From JAPPHA01 sp963664045 (GTDB lineage: Bacteria; Pseudomonadota; Alphaproteobacteria; Rhodobacterales; Rhodobacteraceae): a stretch of DNA of 64,000 bases. The stretch is taken from contig CAXXGT010000004.1 of the NCBI GenBank assembly GCA_963664045.2, positions 248,001-312,000 of the forward strand. The letters are read 5' to 3'. Of this stretch, positions 1-8,959 are shown in pieces (within the stretch, counting starts at the first letter, position 1; the number at the start of each line of letters is the position of its first letter). Below the pieces are notes generated by a model. The model was not told where the DNA came from, made no database searches, and was given only the letters and a program-made list of their open reading frames with translations. Both the position numbers and the translations under genes were made by a program.

Positions 1-315
1 GCCCGCGACGAGAGCCGGGCCTATATCATCGTTCAGGAAGTCATCCCCAACGCAATCGGACCGATAATCGTCGAGGCGACGATTCGGGTTTCGTTCGCAA
101 TCATGATCGGGGCGACTCTCGGCTTTCTCGGCCTCGGTGCACAGCCACCGAGCACCGAGTGGGGCCTGATGGTCGCCGAGGCACGCCAGTACATGTACCG
201 TTCACCCTGGGTTGTCGCCGTACCCGGCATTGCAATCGCCATTGCGGCACTCGGGTTCAACCTTTTCGGCGATGCACTGCGCGATGCCTTCGACCCGAGG
301 CGGAGGATTCGCTGA
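1..315 (+). CDS. Dipeptide/oligopeptide ABC transporter permease, C-terminal part (5' end outside window)
   Basis: The reading frame is open from base 1 and ends with TGA at 313-315, leaving about 104 residues. The segment VQEVIPNAIGPIIVEATIRV followed by LGFLGLGAQPPSTEWG is characteristic of the C-terminal part of DppC/OppC-type inner-membrane permeases: the loop that contacts the ATPase, then the last membrane helices, ending in the usual FDPRRR tail. It overlaps the next gene by one base (TGATG), so the two are translationally coupled. It would form the membrane channel of a peptide importer with the downstream fused ATPase. The exact substrate cannot be read from this fragment. Confidence 0.9.
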   Translation, partial: ARDESRAYIIVQEVIPNAIGPIIVEATIRVSFAIMIGATLGFLGLGAQPPSTEWGLMVAEARQYMYRSPWVVAVPGIAIAIAALGFNLFGDALRDAFDPRRRIR

Positions 316-1976
316 TGACGACGGAGGATGGAGCCGGGAAACGCCACCCGGTGCTCGAAGTCCGGGACTATTCGCTCGCCTACGGAACGCCGACCGGGCC
401 GGTTGACGCCCTGAGGAACGTGACCTTTTCGATCCGGCCCGGACGGACGCTGGGTCTCGTCGGCGAGTCGGGTTCCGGCAAGACCTCGCTGGCCTGGGCG
501 ATCATGCGATACCTGCCGGCCAATGCCGTCGAGCTGTCTGGTCAGCTTGTGCTTCTCGGAGAGGACCTGCGGGCAAAGTCGCTCGAGGAAATCCAGAACT
601 TGCGCGGCCGCCGGATCAGCATGGTGTTCCAGGACCCTGGCACCTCGCTGAATCCCGTGCTGAAACTCGGCGACCAGGTCGCCGAGGTGCTTGTGCGCCA
701 CCGGTCCCTGACCCCGAAGGAGGCCCGAGACGAGGGTGAGGCGTGGCTGGCCCGAACCGGCATCAGCCGTCCGTCCGACATGATGAACCGCTACCCCCAC
801 GAGGCTTCGGGAGGGGAAAAGCAGCGGGTCGTGATCGCCACGGCCTTTGCCTGCAACCCCGAAATGATCATCTTTGACGAACCCACGACAGCGCTGGACA
901 TCATTACCGCGCGCCAGATTCTCGACCTGTTCGATGACCTGCACGACGAGACGGGGGTCACTGCCCTCTACATTTCGCACGACCTGGGGCTGGTTTCGCG
1001 CATCGCCCAGGATGTGGCGGTGATCAACCAGGGCGAAATCGTGGAACTCGGTCCGTGCGAGCACGTGTTCGTCCGTCCGCGCAACCGCTATACACGGGAT
1101 CTTGTCGCGGCGGTGCCGCATCCTGACCACCGCATCGTGACGACGGAGCCCGGCAGTGGAGACGACCTGCTCAAGCTGGACGGGGTCAACGTCAGGTATG
1201 GAAAAGGGAAAAACGTCCTGGAATTTTTCCAACCCAAGCGCGAGGTCGTGCACGGTGCCCGGGACATCTCGTTCGGCCTGAGGGCAGGGGAGATACTCGG
1301 GATCGTCGGCGAATCCGGTTCCGGAAAATCAACGATCGCCAAGGCACTGGTCGGATTGCAGGATTTCGAGGGCTCGGTCACCTTCGGAACCAAATCGTAT
1401 TCCGGTCGCCGCAGGATCGACCGCGCCTACCGGCGCGCCGTGCAGATCGTCTTCCAGCATCCCGACGCGTCCCTGAACCCGCGCCAGACCATCGGCAAGA
1501 TCCTGTCGCGCCCGCTGAAACTCTATGATCTCGCGCCGCGCTCCGAATGGGCCCGGCGCGTGCGTGAACTCCTGCAGAGCGTGCTCCTGCCTGAAGACTA
1601 TGCAAAGCGGTACCCGCACGAACTTTCCGGTGGCGAAAAGCAGCGCGTTGCCATCGCCCGCGCTTTTGCGGCCGAGCCGCAACTGGTGATCTGCGACGAA
1701 ATCACGTCATCGCTCGATGTCTCGGTGCAGGCGTCCGTCGCCCGGTTGCTTGTCGAGTTGCAGCAGCAGACCGGCACCGCCTGCCTGTTCATAACCCATG
1801 ACCTCAACCTGGTGCGCCAGCTCGCGCACCGAATCGCGGTCATGCAGAATGGCGACCTCGTGGATCTATTTGACTCGTCGGAGGCGCGTGCCCCGGGACG
1901 CCACCTCTACACAACGCAGCTGCTCGATGCGGTTCCGGTTCCGGTCGAGCCGGAAGAAGCAGCGGGGGCCGCATGA
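315..1976 (+). CDS. Fused double ATP-binding subunit of a peptide ABC transporter (DppD-DppF type)
   Basis: This 553-residue protein has two complete ABC ATPase modules in one chain, as when DppD and DppF are fused. The N-terminal module shows Walker A GESGSGKTS, signature ASGGEKQR and Walker B MIIFDEPTTALD. The C-terminal module shows GESGSGKS, LSGGEKQR and LVICDEITSSLD, so both sites look competent. It should power uptake by the upstream permease from the cytoplasmic face. ATG at 315 overlaps the permease stop and is preferred over the longer frame that begins at 159, which would run inside the permease gene. Its own stop overlaps the start of the next gene (ATGA), marking a tight operon. 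Confidence 0.93.
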   Translation: MTTEDGAGKRHPVLEVRDYSLAYGTPTGPVDALRNVTFSIRPGRTLGLVGESGSGKTSLAWAIMRYLPANAVELSGQLVLLGEDLRAKSLEEIQNLRGRRISMVFQDPGTSLNPVLKLGDQVAEVLVRHRSLTPKEARDEGEAWLARTGISRPSDMMNRYPHEASGGEKQRVVIATAFACNPEMIIFDEPTTALDIITARQILDLFDDLHDETGVTALYISHDLGLVSRIAQDVAVINQGEIVELGPCEHVFVRPRNRYTRDLVAAVPHPDHRIVTTEPGSGDDLLKLDGVNVRYGKGKNVLEFFQPKREVVHGARDISFGLRAGEILGIVGESGSGKSTIAKALVGLQDFEGSVTFGTKSYSGRRRIDRAYRRAVQIVFQHPDASLNPRQTIGKILSRPLKLYDLAPRSEWARRVRELLQSVLLPEDYAKRYPHELSGGEKQRVAIARAFAAEPQLVICDEITSSLDVSVQASVARLLVELQQQTGTACLFITHDLNLVRQLAHRIAVMQNGDLVDLFDSSEARAPGRHLYTTQLLDAVPVPVEPEEAAGAA

Positions 1977-3193
1977 TGACCCCCCTGTCAGCCGCCCGGA
2001 ACATTGACGAGGCCGCCTGCCTTGAGACGCTGTCGGAAATGGTGCGCTTCAAGAGCTACTCGGAGACCCCGGGAGAGCGAAAGCTCGCCGAACGCATGGT
2101 GGAAACCATGCGGGAGATGGGGCTGGAGGCCGAATTGCAGCCGGTCGAGGGAAACCGGGTCAATGCCATCGGCACATGGCGCGGCACGGGCAATGGCAAG
2201 AGCCTGATGTTCAACGGCCACCTCGACACCAACCCTGTTACCGAGGGATGGAGCGTCGATCCGTGGGGCGGGCTCGTGGATGAGGATTTCATCTACGGCA
2301 TTGGCGTGTCGAACATGAAGGCGGGTGATGCCGCCTCGCTCTGCGCCGTGCGTTCCCTGATGAATGCCGGACTGAAGCCTGGGGGCGACGTGATTCTCAC
2401 CTATGTCGTGGGCGAATTGCAGGGTGGAGTCGGCACGCTGTCCGCGATGAAGCAGGGCGTGCGTGCGGACTATTTCGTCAATTCCGAACCGACGGACATT
2501 CAGGCCCTGACGATGCATGCCGCGGCATTCGTCTTTCACATCGAGCTCGAGGGCATAACCCGCCACATGTCGAAACGCGAAGAAGCGGTTGACGCGATCC
2601 GAGCAGCCTGCGACCTGGTGCCAAGGCTCACGGGCCTGACCTTTTCAGATGCCCCGAACGAGGACGTCCGCTCGATCAACAGGGTGCATGTCGGAACGAT
2701 CAGGGGTGCGCTGTCGCGCGAGTTTCACGAGTGGCGCGCACCGCAGGTTGCCGATTTCGTGCACATGTCGGGATCGGGCCGCTACGGCCCCGGCCAGACC
2801 GAGGCGCGGGCAGTGGCCGACATCCGGGGTGTTCTCGACCAGTTGGAAGCCGAGTGGCCCGGGCTCAGGACGAATATCTGGACGGAGACGCGCGACGACA
2901 AGCCGAACATGCCCGCGTTCGAAGTGTCGAGGGACTCCCGAATCGTCAAGGCCATCAACGCGGCGCACCACGCGATCCGGGGTACGGAACAGCCCACCGG
3001 AACGATCACGCCGCCAGGGTTTTACGGTACTGATGCCGGCCACCTGTATGTCGAAGGCGGTATGGAGGGTATCGTCTGCGGTCCTGGCGGACGATACAAC
3101 ACGATGCCGGATGAGCGCGTCGACCGCGACGATTATCTCGACATGATTCGCATCTACATGCTGACGATCTGCGATATCTGCGGGGTGGAGTAG
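1973..3193 (+). CDS. M20 family (ArgE/DapE-like) hydrolase with altered metal-ligand positions
   Basis: A 406-residue protein with the M20 fold: the GHLDTN motif near residue 82, the GIGVSNMKAGDA segment, a GELQGG segment, SEPTD, and a closing GPGGRYNTMPDER. M20 enzymes are usually co-catalytic zinc amidohydrolases. Here several canonical ligand positions differ: the DMKGG Asp is Asn, the second Glu of the EE pair is Leu, and the terminal His is Thr, although the first Glu (general base) remains. It overlaps the ABC ATPase stop by four bases (ATGA), so it probably acts on what the peptide transporter imports. Whether it is a classical metallohydrolase is doubtful; a conserved variant subfamily is the alternative to inactivation, since the frame is otherwise intact. 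Confidence 0.85.
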   Translation: MMTPLSAARNIDEAACLETLSEMVRFKSYSETPGERKLAERMVETMREMGLEAELQPVEGNRVNAIGTWRGTGNGKSLMFNGHLDTNPVTEGWSVDPWGGLVDEDFIYGIGVSNMKAGDAASLCAVRSLMNAGLKPGGDVILTYVVGELQGGVGTLSAMKQGVRADYFVNSEPTDIQALTMHAAAFVFHIELEGITRHMSKREEAVDAIRAACDLVPRLTGLTFSDAPNEDVRSINRVHVGTIRGALSREFHEWRAPQVADFVHMSGSGRYGPGQTEARAVADIRGVLDQLEAEWPGLRTNIWTETRDDKPNMPAFEVSRDSRIVKAINAAHHAIRGTEQPTGTITPPGFYGTDAGHLYVEGGMEGIVCGPGGRYNTMPDERVDRDDYLDMIRIYMLTICDICGVE

Positions 3194-3442
3194 GCTGCGA
3201 TCAGCCGTGGATCGGGAAGGAACTCTCCGGGAAGTTGCAACAGTATCCCTGGCGAAGCCTGCCGTGGTCCGGCTCATCTCCTGCTCCGTTCGCCTGCAGG
3301 CAGGGACCGTCAGGTCTGACCGGTCTCTGCGTGCCTGGATGACCTGATGGCAGTGAAATCCTGAAATGTGCGCTCCGGTCCACGCCTTTTGGCGAGACAA
3401 CGATCGATCGGCGGCCGAAACCTTGCCGACTGACGGGCGGTA

Positions 3443-4372
3443 CTATCCCCGGCTTTCCGGTTCGATCCTTTCCAACAGCCGTTCAAGTTCCGTGATATCG
3501 ACATCGGCAAGCCCGTACACTGGCTTGCGCGCGGTTGCGTGGCGCAGTGCGCCGCGCCGCCGGAGGATTTCCTTGCGTATCGGCAGCCCGAACCCCAGTT
3601 GCTGTTCATGGCGGTTTATCGGCAGGTACCGATCGAAGAGGTCCTCCGCCTCACCGGCGCGACCTGCCGTGAAGAGGTCGTAGACCTTCACCAGCACGTC
3701 GGGAAATGCAAAGCCGGTCATGGCCCCGTCGGCGCCTCGATGCAGCTCCTGCGGAAAATACAGTCCGTTGTTCCCGGTCAGGATGCTCACGCGGCGCTGT
3801 TTCCCCTCGCGTTCCATTTCCCTGATTTTCGTGAGTTTCGGAAGTCCGGGACAATCCTCATGTTTCAGCATCACGAGATCAGGAAACTCATGGACCATCC
3901 TGGACCAGGCAGCAGGCGACAAGTGGACGTTGCTTGCCTGCGGGAAGTCCTGGTAGACGACCGGAATGCCGGCGCCGATTGCTTCGAAGACCTGTTCGAA
4001 GTAGCTGAAAACCGCATCATCGCTCTTCAGGCCGGCCAAGGGCTGCAGCATGACCCCCGATGCGCCGAGATCCATCACCGAATGTGAAAGGTCCCTCAGT
4101 GCCGTCAGCGCGGAATGTGTCACGCCCACGATGACCGGCAGGTCCTGTCCGACATGCCGCAAGGCGCGTTCCGCGAAATCAGCCGACTCGGTATCGGTCA
4201 TCTTGTTGGCTTCGCCCATGACGCCCAGAATCGTGATGCCAGAGACCCCGCACCCCACGTAGAAGTCAAGGAGTTGCTCCGTTCCGTCGAGGTCGAGTGA
4301 CCCGTCGGGGCAGAACGGAGTTGCCGATATGACAAATACGCCCTTGGTATCCTCGTTCAGCCTGGGCATCAT
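3443..4372 (-). CDS. Dihydrodipicolinate synthase/N-acetylneuraminate lyase family aldolase
   Basis: A DapA-superfamily TIM-barrel protein of 309 residues from the ATG at 4372, which follows AGGCAGGGATTA. The more upstream ATG at 4396 lacks a plausible ribosome site. It starts with GVFVISATPF, has the GVMGEANKMTD segment, a Tyr in VVYQDFP matching the catalytic tyrosine, and a Lys in VMLKHEDCP matching the Schiff-base lysine. Such enzymes make or cleave C-C bonds of pyruvate-type substrates. The degenerate GEA..LT motif (GEANKMTD) and lone location argue against the housekeeping lysine-pathway DapA; a catabolic aldolase or dehydratase is more likely. It converges with the upstream M20 gene. 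Confidence 0.85.
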   Translation of the reverse strand: MMPRLNEDTKGVFVISATPFCPDGSLDLDGTEQLLDFYVGCGVSGITILGVMGEANKMTDTESADFAERALRHVGQDLPVIVGVTHSALTALRDLSHSVMDLGASGVMLQPLAGLKSDDAVFSYFEQVFEAIGAGIPVVYQDFPQASNVHLSPAAWSRMVHEFPDLVMLKHEDCPGLPKLTKIREMEREGKQRRVSILTGNNGLYFPQELHRGADGAMTGFAFPDVLVKVYDLFTAGRAGEAEDLFDRYLPINRHEQQLGFGLPIRKEILRRRGALRHATARKPVYGLADVDITELERLLERIEPESRG

Positions 4373-4664
4373 TAATCCCTGCCTTTCTCCAGTCATGCGT
4401 CAAGGTGCCTGACAGTCGCTGATGCGCGCCGGGAGTGTCAAGAAATTTCAACCGGTTACGGTTTCAGGTTTCCGCGAATTCCGTACAGGACATCCGGTTG
4501 CAGAGTTGTGCACGGAGTGCCCGACACGGCCCATGGCGTTCACGTGCGCGCCGTGTTCCCGATAATCGGCGCACCGCCATAGCCGGAAGCACCCTGTTCG
4601 AGACCGGTCGTCGCCAATTGCGGCGGAAAACGAGCCTTGTTGCCTGGCTGGTGACGGATGCGGG

Positions 4665-5075
4665 CTAGGTTTGAGCCGTGGTCGCGATCAGTAACTGACC
4701 TGCAAGGCCGGCGCGCCGATGTGCGCCCCACTTGGCGATCTCCGGATCGGAAACGATGTCGACAAATGTTTCCTTGGCCGGAAACTCGACGATCAGGACT
4801 TCATCCCACAGTTCTTCGGCGACGCCAAGAACGAGATGCCTGACAGACCCGGCGAATACGAGACGTCCGTCTGCGGACGTAACGCGACGGACCAATTCAT
4901 GGCGGTAAAGTGCATACGCTTCGGCCCCCGTCAGGTCGGTTTCACGGCCGTCGGAATACTCCGCCCTGTCCCTGAACTTCAACAAATGCACCATCGTGAC
5001 CGGGCCGTCGATGTCAAGATCGAGAAGAGTCCGAATATCTTCCTCTGTGCGCAAAACCTTGTTCAGCACGTCCAT
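4665..5075 (-). CDS. DUF1330-type small protein
   Basis: A 136-residue protein. The central part VTMVHLLKFRDRAEY...AYALYRHELVRRV and the later LIVEFPAKETFVDIVSDPE fit the DUF1330 family (ferredoxin-like fold related to dimeric alpha-beta barrel proteins), whose biochemical role is unsettled. The start at 5075 is supported by AAGGAG eight bases upstream. No signal peptide or membrane segment is visible. The gene stands alone, transcribed away from glutamate dehydrogenase, with a 477-base gap between the two start regions. Confidence 0.75.
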   Translation of the reverse strand: MDVLNKVLRTEEDIRTLLDLDIDGPVTMVHLLKFRDRAEYSDGRETDLTGAEAYALYRHELVRRVTSADGRLVFAGSVRHLVLGVAEELWDEVLIVEFPAKETFVDIVSDPEIAKWGAHRRAGLAGQLLIATTAQT

Positions 5076-5552
5076 TGGGTGTTCTCCTTGTAGATTGGGT
5101 CATGATCATACTGGCGTTGCCGGGGTGAATTCAACTCCCCGGGTTCCCAATTCCCACACCGCGCTCACGTTTCCGGGGAAGCGGGCAAGTCCCGATGGCA
5201 CCGTGACGAGAATTGAACGCCCCGACCTCGTTGGTCGACGACACAATCGCCGGGTGAAACGTACTGCTCAAAGTGGTCCGCAAGCCTTGCGTGCGCCTTC
5301 GATCACCTGCGACGGGACGCCGCCGGAATTGACATGCACCGGCATTCCTCCAATGAGCCCCAGGATGGGCAAATCCGATGGTGTTCCGGCCGGTGGAGTG
5401 GTATCGTCGGCGCATTCCAGCAGACAGGCGGAGACAGGCGGAACCGTGCGGAAAATGTTCGTTTAGTCGGGCCAACAATTCCGGGTTCCGGCTGTTGAAA
5501 CTCAGGGATTTGGCCAGTGTACGGGGCGTTCCTCGGGAACGGAGGTGTCGGT
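5076..5552. other. Intergenic region, no gene supported
   Basis: This 477-base gap separates two divergent genes and must hold both promoters. No convincing coding frame is present on either strand. On the minus strand, around 5200-5370, a stretch containing GCCGG-TGCATGTCAATT-CCGGC followed by GGCGTCCCGTCGCAGG vaguely recalls part of a cobalamin aptamer, but the terminal box is absent. Confidence 0.6.
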
Positions 5553-6965
5553 TTGTCTTTTCGTGATTCCGTGGAGAAAATGTACAACAGGGCGGCGGCA
5601 TTGGTTGAAATGCCCGACGGCCTGCTTGAGGAAATCCGGTCCTGCAACAGCACCTACACCGTGCGCTTCGGTGTTCGGCTCCGAGGTCGCGTCGAGACTT
5701 TCGTTGGATACCGGTCCAATCATTCGGAGCACATAGAGCCTGTCAAGGGTGGCATTCGCTACGACGAAGCCGTCTCGCAGGACGAGGTCGAGGCGCTTTC
5801 GGCCTTGATGACCTACAAATGCGCGCTGATGGAAGTCCCGTTCGGAGGTTCGAAAGGCGGCCTCCGGATAAATCCGCGGAATTACAGTGAAACCGAGATG
5901 GAGCAGATCACCAGGCGGTTCGCCTACGAACTGATCAAGCGTGATCTCATCAACCCGGCACAGAACGTGCCTGCTCCGGACATGGGTACCGGAGAACGCG
6001 AAATGGCCTGGATTGCGGACCAATATTCCCGGATGAAGACAACCGATATCAATTCAAGGGCTTGCGTGACCGGAAAACCTCTGGTCGCGGGCGGTATCGC
6101 CGGTAGGGTCGAAGCGACCGGAAGGGGTGTCCAGTATGCGCTCGAGGAGTTTTTCCGTCATCCCGAAGATGCCAGGAAGGCGGGTTTGGACGGGACACTC
6201 GAAGGAAAGCGAATCATTGTCCAGGGACTTGGCAATGTCGGCTATCACGCTGCAATCTTCCTGTCGGAGGAAAACGGTGCAAGAATCACCGGGATCATCG
6301 AAAGGGATGGTGCGGTCGCGGACGCTGACGGTCTGGATGTGGACGATGTGCGCCAGTACATTTCCGAAAACGGCGGGATCAGCGGGTATCCGTCGGGAAG
6401 GTACGAGGAAGATGGCCCGGCATTGCTGGAGGAGGATTGCGATATCCTGGTTCCCGCGGCGATAGAGGGCGTGATCACGGGATCGAATGCTGACCGCATC
6501 AAGGCACCGCTCATTGTCGAGGCGGCAAACGGCCCTGTGACCGCGGAGGCCGATGAGAAGCTGCGTGCCATGGGCAAGATCGTCATTCCGGACATGTATG
6601 CAAACGCCGGCGGCGTGACGGTTTCGTATTTCGAATGGGTGAAGAATCTGAGCCACATCAGGTTCGGCCGCATGCAGCGTCGGCAGGAAGAGGCGCGTGG
6701 CAATCTCCTGGTCGAAGAGTTGAATCGCCTGTTTTCCGAAGCACATGTACCCGTAAAGCTGTCGGAGAGGTTCGTGGAACGCTACAAGCAGGGAGCAGGA
6801 GAGATAGAACTGGTCAGGTCCGGGTTGGAAGATACGATGCGGCGGGGCTACCAGTATATGCGCGAAGCCTTGCACGAGCGCGATGAAATAGCCGATCTGA
6901 GGACGGCGGCGTATTTTATCGCGATCCGGAGAATCGTCGCGAGCTACCAGTCAAAGGGGATCTGA
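5553..6965 (+). CDS. Glu/Leu/Phe/Val-type dehydrogenase, probable NAD(P)-glutamate dehydrogenase
   Basis: A 470-residue protein interconverting glutamate with 2-oxoglutarate and ammonia by family assignment. It carries the dimerisation/catalytic domain with PVKGGIRYD and PFGGSKGGLRINP (active-site lysines), PAPDMGTGEREMAWI, and the NAD-binding Rossmann part with GLGNVGYHA and the late PDMYANAGGVTVSYFEW motif. The TTG at 5553 is chosen because GGAGGT lies six bases upstream and the protein then starts SFRDSV, near the expected family N-terminus. A GTG at 5517 and an ATG at 5580 are the alternatives. It is monocistronic. Valine or leucine dehydrogenase activity cannot be excluded, but length and motifs favour glutamate. 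Confidence 0.9.
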   Translation: MSFRDSVEKMYNRAAALVEMPDGLLEEIRSCNSTYTVRFGVRLRGRVETFVGYRSNHSEHIEPVKGGIRYDEAVSQDEVEALSALMTYKCALMEVPFGGSKGGLRINPRNYSETEMEQITRRFAYELIKRDLINPAQNVPAPDMGTGEREMAWIADQYSRMKTTDINSRACVTGKPLVAGGIAGRVEATGRGVQYALEEFFRHPEDARKAGLDGTLEGKRIIVQGLGNVGYHAAIFLSEENGARITGIIERDGAVADADGLDVDDVRQYISENGGISGYPSGRYEEDGPALLEEDCDILVPAAIEGVITGSNADRIKAPLIVEAANGPVTAEADEKLRAMGKIVIPDMYANAGGVTVSYFEWVKNLSHIRFGRMQRRQEEARGNLLVEELNRLFSEAHVPVKLSERFVERYKQGAGEIELVRSGLEDTMRRGYQYMREALHERDEIADLRTAAYFIAIRRIVASYQSKGI

Positions 6966-7575
6966 TTCAAACTCGTTTCATTCCGGGCACTCCCGAGGTC
7001 CGCGGAGTCTGGCTCCCCGAAAGTTGCGCCTGATCGTGGTTCCTGGCGGTGCATGACCTGTTTCGTGAAACCGAACAGCATCCGGGTGCATGAGATGACC
7101 ACGTGTTCTTGAGTTGTTCCCCTGTATCCGAATTTGGCGATATTGAAGGACAGTGGCAAACGCCAGGCTGTTTCCCTTGTCGGGACGACCAACCCAGGGA
7201 GAACCGGTTGTGGGGGCTGCCAATTCTGGTCGCAAGTGTTCCATGTTATCAAGCGTTCCATTTTATGAAGACGACCATGTTCAGCTGGTCTGTCGAAACC
7301 CTCAAGGTCTGGTTTGCAGGGTGGAATCGGTGACATCGCAAACCTGATCGGCTCATTGATTTTCGCCGTCCGGAACGGAACTTCTCACCGCTCAAACGGC
7401 CCTGTCGTGGAACAGGTCGTCGGCACCTGCGGTGCCGAAACGATGGTGTCGTTTTCGGGCAGTGGATTTGGCGTGATTCGCCACGCTTTTGTCGTGGAAT
7501 GATGGAGAAGTGCACAGGTGTCTGCTCGAAAAGGATCAGTCGTGAGATTCAAGAGTACGATAGGCTAAATCAATA
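6966..7575. other. Intergenic region, no gene supported
   Basis: 610 bases without a convincing gene. Short frames exist on both strands but show arginine/serine-rich, non-conserved-looking composition. No clear terminator with a T tract follows the dehydrogenase gene. The last 40 bases become AT-rich in front of the EamA gene and may hold its promoter. Confidence 0.55.
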
Positions 7576-8451
7576 ATGTCGACCAAAACGAAAAATCACT
7601 CGCTGATAGGTATCTCGTTGATATTCTTGGCGATGTTGTTTGCGACTCTTGCCGACGTCATTGCGAAATCGATGTCTGTATCGGTTTCAGAGGCGCAGCT
7701 GATGTTCCTGAGGAGCGTGTCGGGTTTCGTCATCGTGTTTGCCTTGATGTGTATCCGGCACACAAGAAAGCGCACCGCATTACTCAATCTCGAACGGATA
7801 AGGCTTCACATAATTCGGTCAGTCATTTGGTGCTTTTCAGTCTACTTGATGTTTGTTGCCCTTTATTCCGCGCCCCTCGCAGACGTGAGCGTGCTTCTAT
7901 TGACAGAGTCACTTTTCATCATACCGCTGGCTGTATTTTTTCTGAATGAAAAGCTGACTCGTTCGAGATCCTGGGTCATCTTCCTCATGTTGTTCGGAAC
8001 GATGTGCATTTTGTCTCAGGATTTCTCGGGGCAATTGCAACTTTCTCCAAAGGGATGGGTCGCAGCTCTTGGCGCGGCATTTCTCGGAGCCGTAATCTCC
8101 GTAATTCTGAAGTCGATGGCGGAAAAGGATGAACTCCTGGAGTTCCTGTTCTACTCGTCCATCGTCGGGAGTGTTGTATTCTGTTTTCCGGCAATTCTGA
8201 ATTGGCAGCCAGTGTCGGCTCCCGTCTTCACCGCCATAACGATCATGAGTGTTTGCCTGCTTGTTACGCAGGCATTGATCGTGCACGCATTTCGCTATGC
8301 CGAAACCTTGGTGATTACCCCGTTCTTTGCCGTTTCGGTTCCTTTCGGGGTCATCGCCGGATGGCTCGTGTTCAGTGAAGTGCCGAGTTGGCTTTTCTGG
8401 CCGGGCTGCATCGTAATCGTGTTCGCTGCGCTATTGGCTGAAAGGGAGTGA
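7576..8451 (+). CDS. EamA/DMT-superfamily transporter
   Basis: A 291-residue, strongly hydrophobic protein with about ten predicted membrane helices arranged as two repeats of five, the pattern of EamA (drug/metabolite transporter) permeases. Recognisable features are an early LIGISLIFLAMLFATLADVIAK helix and a second-repeat segment VIVHAFRYAETLVITPFFAVS typical of the family's closing repeat. Export of an amino acid or metabolite is the usual role; the substrate cannot be predicted. The base composition is lower in GC than its neighbours (many TTT, ATT and TTG codons), which may indicate transfer. The ribosome site is weak. It stands alone, with long non-coding gaps on both sides. Confidence 0.88.
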   Translation: MSTKTKNHSLIGISLIFLAMLFATLADVIAKSMSVSVSEAQLMFLRSVSGFVIVFALMCIRHTRKRTALLNLERIRLHIIRSVIWCFSVYLMFVALYSAPLADVSVLLLTESLFIIPLAVFFLNEKLTRSRSWVIFLMLFGTMCILSQDFSGQLQLSPKGWVAALGAAFLGAVISVILKSMAEKDELLEFLFYSSIVGSVVFCFPAILNWQPVSAPVFTAITIMSVCLLVTQALIVHAFRYAETLVITPFFAVSVPFGVIAGWLVFSEVPSWLFWPGCIVIVFAALLAERE

Positions 8452-8959
8452 ACATGATGCCTTTCATGCCATGCCAAATTCTTCGCGTTCCCCTGGTTCC
8501 ACTTCGTGAACCGTGAGACTGTCTTTCCGGACCGCGGCAACCGCAGTAATCGGACAGGAAGGCAGTCGCGTTGTCGAACGCGCTGCGGTGCGTGCGCGTC
8601 GAGTCAAGGCAATTCGGTCGTTCCGCGATACAGGTTCAATTCCCGTGCTGGCGCAAGGCTCCGCCCTCCGGGCACGGAGGGAAGCCTGACCTGATGTCTT
8701 GGCGAGCAAACGAGGATATGCCGACAGTCGGTTTGCGCTGCACCGGTTGCCTGATATGCTACCCCGTATGAGCTGCGCAAGAACGTGTGCAAGGATGTGT
8801 TGTGGCGCGACCTGCGATGGCCGTCACGTACCAGTCTTCGACCCAATCTGATCATTCGGGAGTCAAACATGTGATGCCGAACGCGGCCCGGATTTTGCCA
8901 GAGATCTCCGTCGATCGAACGTTGTTTGTCGATGCCGCGACCTGCATTCATACAGAGCC
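8452..8959. other. Intergenic region, no gene supported
   Basis: 508 bases with no convincing coding sequence. It contains a GC-rich hairpin CTCCG...CGGAG near 8659-8680 and a GGTTCAATTCCC stretch resembling a tRNA T-loop, but no matching tRNA could be folded around it. A promoter for the SulP gene is expected at its right end. Confidence 0.55.

Noticed and set aside
5200..5370. Minus-strand sequence resembling a cobalamin aptamer core upstream of the DUF1330 gene
   Set aside because: The hairpin and CCCG block are only approximate, the B12 box is missing, and DUF1330 is not a known target; similar partial matches are easy to find in GC-rich spacers.
8628..8655. Possible tRNA T-arm (GGTTCAATTCCC)
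   Set aside because: No matching acceptor, D arm or anticodon arm could be placed upstream at the right distance.
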